Shown here one piece after another: positions 57,471-64,000 of a stretch of DNA of 64,000 bases (its first letter is position 1; the number at the start of each line of letters is the position of its first letter). The position numbers were made by a program, and so were the translations under genes. The DNA comes from Actinostola sp. cb2023 (taxonomy: Eukaryota; Cnidaria; Anthozoa; Actiniaria; Actinostolidae), in NCBI GenBank assembly GCA_033675265.1, contig JAUJYZ010000084.1:895001-959000 (forward strand), given 5' to 3'. The notes under the pieces were generated by a model. That model saw nothing but the letters and a program-made list of their open reading frames with translations. It was not told the origin of the DNA and searched no databases.

Positions 57471-60400
57471 CTAGTTTAACCACTAGTCCCTGTCTATACA
57501 CCAACGCAGTCTCTACTAGTTTAACCACTATTCCCTGTCTATACACCAACGCAGTCTCTACTAGTTTAAACCACTAGTCCCTACCTATACACCGACGCAG
57601 TCTCTACTAGTCTAACCACTTGTCCCTGTCTATACACCAACGCAGTCTCTACTAGTTTAACCACTAGTCCCTGTCTATACACCAACGCAGTCTCTACTAG
57701 TTTAACCACTAGTCCCTGTCTATACACCAACGCAGTCTCTACTAGTTTAACCACTAGTCCCTGTCTATACACCAACGCAGTCTCTAGTCAGTAGTTTAAC
57801 CACTAGTCCCTGTCTATACACCGACGCAGTCTCTACTAGTTTAACCACTAGTCCCTGTCTATACACCAACGCAGTCTCTACTAGTTTAACCACTAGTCCC
57901 TGTCTATACACCGACGCAGTCTCTACTAGTTTAACCACTAGTCCCTGTCTATACACCGACGCAGTCTCTACTAGTTTAACCACTAGCCCCTGTCTATACA
58001 CCAACGCAGTCTCTACTAGTTTAACCACTAGTCCCTGTCTATACACCAACGCAGTCTCTACTAGTTTAACCACTAGTCCCTGTCTATATACCGACGCAGT
58101 CTCTACTAGTTTAACCACTAGTCCCTGTCTACACATCGACGCAGTCTCTACTAGTTTAACCACTATTCCCTGTCTATACACAACGACGTAGTCTCTACTA
58201 GTCCCAACGCAGTCTCTACTAGTTTAACCACTAGTCCCTGTCTATTCACCGACGCAGTCTCTACTAGTTTAACCGCTAGTACTTGTCTATACACCGACGC
58301 AGTCTCTACTAGTTGAAAAACCACTAGTCCCTGCCTATACACCGAGGCAGTCTCTACTAGTTAAACCACTAGTCCCTGCCTATACACCGACGCAGTCTCT
58401 AGTCAGTAGTTTAACCACTAGTCCCTGTCTATACAAAGACGCAGTCTCTACTAGTTAAACCACTAGTCCCTGTCTATACACCGACGCAGTCTCTACTAGT
58501 TTAAACACTAGTCCCTGCCTATACACCAACGCAGTCTCTAATAGTTTAACCACTAGTCCCTGTCTATACACCGACGCAGTCTCTACTAGTTTAAGCACTA
58601 GTCCCTGTCTATACACCAATGCAGTCTCTACTAGTTTAACCACTAGTCCCTGTCTATTCACCAACGCAGTCTCTACTAGTTTAACCACTAGTCCCTGTCT
58701 ATACACCAACGTAGTCTCTAGTCTCTAAGTTTTAACCACTAGTCCCTGTCTATACACCAACGCAGTCTCTACTAGTTTAACCACTAGTCCCTGTCTATAC
58801 ACCAACGCAGTCTCGACTAGTTTAACCACTAGTCCCTGTCTATACACCAACGCAGTCTCTACTAGTTAAACCACTAGTCCCTGCCTATACACCGACGCAG
58901 TCTTTAATAGTTTAACCACTAGTCGCTGTCTATACACCAACGCAGTCTCTACTAGTTTAACCACTAGTCCCTGTCTATACACCAACGCAGTCTCTACTAG
59001 TTTAACCACTAGTCCCTGTCTATACACCAACGCAGTCTCTACTAGTTTAACCACTAGTCCCTGTCTATACACCAACGCAGTCTCGACTAGTTTAACCACT
59101 AGTCCCTGTCTATACACCAACGCAGTCTCTACTAGTTTAAACCACTAGTCCCTGCCTATACACCGACGCAGTCTTTAATAGTTTAACCACTAGTCGCTGT
59201 CTATACACCAACGCAGTCTCTACTAGTTTAACCACTAGTCCCTGTCTATACACCAACGCAGTCTCTACTAGTTTAACCACTAGTCCCTGTCTATACACCA
59301 ACGCAGTCTCTAGTCAGTAGTTTAACCACTAGTCCCTGTCTATACACCGACGCAGTCTCTACTAGTTTAACCACTAGTCCCTGTCTATACACCAACGCAG
59401 TCTCTACTAGTTTAACCACTAGTCCCTGTCTATACACCGACGCAGTCTCTACTAGTTTAACCACTAGTCCCTGTCTATACACCGACGCAGTCTCTACTAG
59501 TTTAACCACTAGCCCTTGTCTATACACCAACGCAGTCTCTACTAGTTTAACCACTAGTTCCTGTCTATATACCGACGTAGTCTCTACTAGTTTTAACCAC
59601 TAGTCCCTGTCTACACATCGACGCAGTCTCTACTAGTTTAACCACTATTCCCTGTCTATACACCGACGTAGTCTCTACTAGTTTAACCACTAGTCCCTGT
59701 CTATACACACCGACGCAGTCTCTACTAGTTTAACCGCTAGTACCTGTCTATACACCGACGCAGTCTCTACTAGTTTCACCACTAGTCCCTGCCTATACAC
59801 CAACGCAGTCTCTACTAGTTTAACCACTAGTCCCTGCCTATACACCGAGGCAGTCTCTACTAGTTAAACCACTAGTCCCTGCCTATACACCGACGCAGTC
59901 TCTAGTCAGTAGTTTAACCACTAGTCCCTGTCTATACAAAGACGCAGTCTCTACTAGTTAAACCACTAGTCCCTGTCTATACACCGACGCAGTCTCTACT
60001 AGTTTAAACACTAGTCCCTGCCTATACACCAACGCAGTCTCTAATAGTTTAACCACTAGTCCCTGTCTATACAGCATTGCAGTATCTACTAGTTTAAGCA
60101 CTAGTCCCTGTCTATACACCAATGCAGTCTCTACTAGTTTAACCACTAGTCCCTGTCTATACACCAACGCAGTCTCTACTAGTTTAACCACTAGTCCCTC
60201 TCTATACACCAACGTAGTCTCTACTAGTTTAACCACTAGTCCCTGTCTATACACCAACGCAGTCTCTACTAGTTTAACCACTAGTCCCTGTTTATACACC
60301 GACGCAGTCTCTACTAGTTTAACCACTATTCCCTGTCTATACACCGACGCAGTCTCTACTAGTTTAACCACTAGTCCCTGTCTATACACCGACGCAGTCT

Positions 60401-62952
60401 CTACTAGTTTAACCACTAGTCCCTGTCTATACACCGACGCAGTCTCTACTAGTTTAACCACTAGTTCCTGTCTATACACTGATGCAGTCTCTACTAGTTT
60501 AACCGCTAGTCCCTGTCTATACGCCGACGCAGTCTCTACTAGTTTAACCGCTAGTCGATGTCTATACACCGACGCAGTCTCTACTAGTTTAACCGCTAGT
60601 CCCTGTCTATACACCGACGCAGTCTCTACTAGTTTAACCACTAGTCCCTGTCTATACACCGACGCAGTCTCTACTAGTTTAACCACTAGTCCCTGTATAT
60701 ACACCGACGCAGTCTCTACTAGTTTAACCACTAGTTCCTGTCTATACACTGATGCAGTCTCTACTAGTTTAACCGCTAGTCCCTGTCTATACGCCGACGC
60801 AGTCTCTACTAGTTTAACCGCTAGTCGATGTCTATACACCGACGCAGTCTCTACTACTAGTCCCTGTCTATACACCGACGCAGTCTCTACTAGTTTAACT
60901 GCTAGTCCCTGTCTATACACGACGCAGTCTCTACTAGTTTAACCACTAGTCCCTGTCTATACACCGACGCAGTCTCTACTAGTTTAACCACTAGTCCCTG
61001 TCTATACACCGACGCAGTCTCTACTAGTTTAACCACTAGTCCCTGTCTATACACCGACGCAGTCTCTACTAGTTTAACCACTAGTCCCTGTCTATACACC
61101 GACGCAGTCTCTACTAGTTTAACTATACACTAGTCCCTGTCTATACTACTCTATACGACGCAGTCTCTACTAGTTTAACAGCTAGTCCCTGTCTATACAC
61201 TGACGCAGTCTCTACTAGTTTAACCACTAGTCCCTGTCTATACACCGACGCAGTCTCTACTAGTTTAACCACTAGTCCCTGTCTATACACCGACGCAGTC
61301 TCTACTAGTTTAACCACTAGTCCCTGTCTATACACGACGCAGTCTCTACTAGTTTAACCACTAGTCCCTGTCTATACACCGACGCAGTCTCTACTAGTTT
61401 AACTCTAGTCCCTGTCTATACACCGACGCAGTCTCTACTAGTTTAACCGCTAGTCCCTGTCTATACACCGACGCAGTCTCTACTAGTTTAACCACTAGTC
61501 CCTGTCTATACACCGACGCAGTCTCTACTAGTTTAACCGCTAGTCCCTGTCTATACACCGACGCAGTCTCTACTAGTTTAACCGCTAGTCCCTGTCTATA
61601 CACTGACGCAGTCTCTACTAGTTTTAACCGCTAGTCCCTGTCTATACACCGACGCAGTCTCTACTAGTTTAACTGCTAGTCCCTGTCTATACACCGACGC
61701 AGTCTCTACTACTTTAACCACTAGTCCCTGTCTATACACCGACGCAGTCTCTACTAGTTTAACCACTAGTCCCTGTCTATACACCGACGCAGTCTCTACT
61801 AGTTTAACCGCTAGTCCCTGTCTATACACCGACGCAGTCTCTACTAGTTTAACCGCTAGTCCCTGTCTATACACCGACGCAGTCTCTACTAGTTTAACTG
61901 CTAGTCCCTGTCTATACACCGACGCAGTCTCTACTAGTTTAACCACTAGTCCCTGTCTATACACCGACGCAGTCTCTACTAGTTTAACCTAGTCCCTGTC
62001 TATACACCGAACAGTCTCTACTAGTTTAACCACTAGTCCCTGTCTATACACCGACGCAGTCTCTACTAGTTTAACCACTAGTCCCTGTCTATACACCGAC
62101 GCAGTCTCTACTAGTTTAACCACTAGTCCCTGTCTATACACTGACGCAGTCTCTACTAGTTTAACCACTAGTCCCTGTCTATACACTGACGCAGTCTCTA
62201 CTAGTTTAACCGCTAGTCCCTGTCTATACACCGACGCAGTCTCTACTAGTTTAACCTACTAGTCTCTACTGTCTATACACTGACGCAGTCTCTACTAGTT
62301 TAACAGCTAGTACCTGTCTATACACTGACGCAGTCTCTACTACTAGTTTAACCTACTAGTTTAACTGCTAGTTCCTGTCTACACCAACGCAGTCTCTACA
62401 CCGTCTATTCACCAACGCAGTCTCTACGCTAGTCCCTCTATAGTCTCTACTAGTTTTAACCACTAGTTTAACCCTAGTCCCTGTCTATACACCGACGCAG
62501 TCTCTACTAGTTTAACTGCTAGTTCCTGTCTATACACCGACGCAGTCTACTACTTTAACCACTAGTTCCTGTCTATACACCAACGCAGTCTCTACTAGTT
62601 TAACCACTAGTCCCTGTCTATACACCGACGCAGTCTCTACTAGTTTAACCACTAGTCCCTGTCTATTCACCGACGCAGTCTCTACTAGTTTAACCGCTAG
62701 TACCTGTCTATACCGACGCAGTCTCTACTAGTTTAACCACTAGTCCCTGCCTATACACCAACGCAGTCTCTACTAGTTTAACCACTAGTCTCTGCCTATA
62801 CACCGAGGCAGTCTCTACTAGTTAAACCACTAGTCCCTGCCTATACACCGACGCAGTGTCTAGTCAGTAGTTTAACCACTAGTCCCTGTCTATAGAAAGA
62901 CGCAGTCTCTACTAGTTAAACCACTAGTCCCTGTCTATACACCGACGCAGTC
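57471..62952. repeat. 45-bp array in gene C, part 2 (about 120 units)
   Basis: Long run of the same unit with local higher-order blocks (for example 57781-58454 resembles 59310-59955). Variants cluster: CACCAACG dominates to about 60300, CACCGACG after. Minus-strand open frames are artefacts of the 45-bp period. Confidence 0.95.
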
Positions 62953-63113
62953 TGTAATGTTATTTGCTTGTTGATGGAACATATACTACGATTAGAACAG
63001 ATTCAGAAAGAACATCTTTATTCTGTTATGCGTAGCCATCTTGAAGCATGTGAACGGGCTATCTAATTTACATAAAGAAACCGGAAGTGAATGTACCGGA
63101 AGTAACTATTACA
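62953..63113 (-). mobile_element. LTR of a Ty3/gypsy-like retrotransposon (3' LTR)
   Basis: 161 bp bounded by TGTAAT...ATTACA. On the minus strand it contains AATAAA and two CTTCCGG motifs. A polypurine tract (about 63114-63129, minus strand AAGAGAAAGAAGGAGA) lies directly inside. Inserted in the 45-bp array at GACGCAGTC. Confidence 0.85.
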
Positions 63114-63188
63114 TCTCCTTCTTTCTCTTGTTAGGAAAATATCAACTGTAACAATGTTATGAAATAAACAAGTGTTAATGTTTATACA

Positions 63189-64000
63189 TTAAAGGTCTAG
63201 TCTTTCAGGCGATTTTCTAACACGTGTCGATCGCCTCAACTCTGTGGTTTGGGGTTCACTAGATTGTTCAACCGTACTAACAATGTCATTGTTCAGATCT
63301 TGATTAAGTGTAGTTGGCACGCATGGTACATCAGTAGCTGCATTGTCAGTGTCTCTAGGTACATTACCTACATTTGTAAATGTTTCACCAGTGCGGTGTA
63401 AATGTCGTCGGTTCCTTCGTAGAACATTTCCGCTTTCCATGGCGACCATGTAAGAACGAGGGTGTATGGTTGCATCCTTGATGATACCTTGCTGCCATGT
63501 GTGTGTTTGGGGGTTGAGCACACGAACTTGTTCGTTAGGATAGAGTGGTGATAAGGACTTGGCTGTCTTATCGTAGACAAATCTCTGTTTGTCTTGTCTT
63601 TCCTGCAATTTGCTGTTTATATATCCATCAGCTGATAGTCCAACATTTGCTTTAGAGATTGCTGGTAAATTGGTCTTATAGACACGCGAGTTTAGTAATT
63701 CTGCTGGTGATGATAAGGTATGATCGAGTGGCGTTGTTCTGAGACATAACATAGCTAAATGAGGGTCTGCACCTGACTCCTTGCATTTTTGTAGCAGATT
63801 TTTTACTGTTTGTACGTTGCGCTCTATGAAGCCATTAGCTTGTGGGTAATATGGTGATGTTGTTACATGATCAAAACCATAAGTGTTGCTAAACTTCTGA
63901 AATACCTCAGATGTAAACTGTGTGTCATTTCCTGTAATCAACTTGTCTGGAATTCCATGTTCTTCAAACATACCCTTCATGTGTGCAATGGTGGTGCTTG
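63189..64000 (-). CDS. gypsy-type integrase, 5' partial
   Basis: C-terminal part of a Pol polyprotein; open to the window edge (the ATG at 63980 is internal). Integrase core motifs: HGIPDKLIT, QFTSEVFQKF, SPYYPQANGFIERNVQTVKN. The catalytic Glu is present in FIERN, but the position that is normally the second Asp (D-N-G) reads G-N-D, so the usual Asp is Gly. A C-terminal region follows with QVRVLNPQTHTWQQG and a basic RRNRRHLHR. The end is 76 bases before the LTR edge. Confidence 0.85.
   Translation of the reverse strand, partial: STTIAHMKGMFEEHGIPDKLITGNDTQFTSEVFQKFSNTYGFDHVTTSPYYPQANGFIERNVQTVKNLLQKCKESGADPHLAMLCLRTTPLDHTLSSPAELLNSRVYKTNLPAISKANVGLSADGYINSKLQERQDKQRFVYDKTAKSLSPLYPNEQVRVLNPQTHTWQQGIIKDATIHPRSYMVAMESGNVLRRNRRHLHRTGETFTNVGNVPRDTDNAATDVPCVPTTLNQDLNNDIVSTVEQSSEPQTTELRRSTRVRKSPERLDL

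Noticed and set aside
55960..62231. Many minus-strand frames repeating [15 protein letters not shown]
   Set aside because: 45-bp satellite read in its open frame; the array lies in an intron of gene B and gene C on the opposite strand.

Overview
The window looks like nuclear DNA of an animal, most likely an anthozoan cnidarian (coral or sea anemone). The support is intron-rich EGF/EMI/PAN genes, dense small foldback transposons, the frequent palindromic motif TAGCCTGCGTAGC, and an integrated Polinton/Maverick (adintovirus-like) element. The phylum is an inference; no ribosomal or mitochondrial marker is present.

Region 1 (1-about 9,230): a decayed Polinton. A rightward block carries an unidentified ORF open at the window edge, the A32/FtsK-like packaging ATPase and two small Polinton-associated ORFs. 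A leftward block reads, in transcription order, retroviral-type integrase, minor capsid (penton-like) protein, a basic virion-like protein, major capsid protein (MCP) and adenain-like cysteine protease. Gene packing is virus-tight: MCP and protease overlap by ATGA, and the virion gene stop and MCP start are 2 bases apart. ATPase, protease, MCP, virion protein and integrase all carry frameshifts or stops, and the MCP is split by a 697-bp MITE. Beyond the integrase, a broken C2HC zinc-finger gene sits between inverted repeats that each carry a TATA box.

Region 2 (9,240-29,300): degenerate repeats, then gene A (11,966-15,396), which encodes a membrane-anchor exon, two EGF exons and a Cys/Trp-rich C-terminal domain. 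Nested transposons follow, with clear target-site duplications (9-10 bp, Mutator-like). One 1.3-kb family carries a 3.7-kb foldback element; a second copy at 38,741 preserves the empty site. Microsatellites and foldback MITEs fill the rest.

Region 3 (29,330-42,057): gene B, a complete 10-exon gene of 480 codons. It encodes signal peptide, PAN-like domain, EGF, EGF, EMI, three calcium-binding-type EGFs, and the same C-terminal domain as gene A. All splice phases agree. Five of its introns carry tandem arrays built at or against exon boundaries, including about 16 partial copies of an EMI-exon acceptor plus exon start.

Region 4 (42,060-50,260): MITE cluster, an 87-bp satellite and nested foldback elements.

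Region 5 (50,265-64,000): gene C, a recent duplicate of the 5' half of gene B (exons 1-4). Its intron-4 45-bp array has grown from about 0.6 kb to about 6.2 kb. The array is interrupted by a second full-length copy of the MITE that broke the Polinton MCP, and ends at a Ty3/gypsy-like retrotransposon (LTR, polypurine tract, integrase) that runs off the window. Exons 5-10 of gene C are not in the window.
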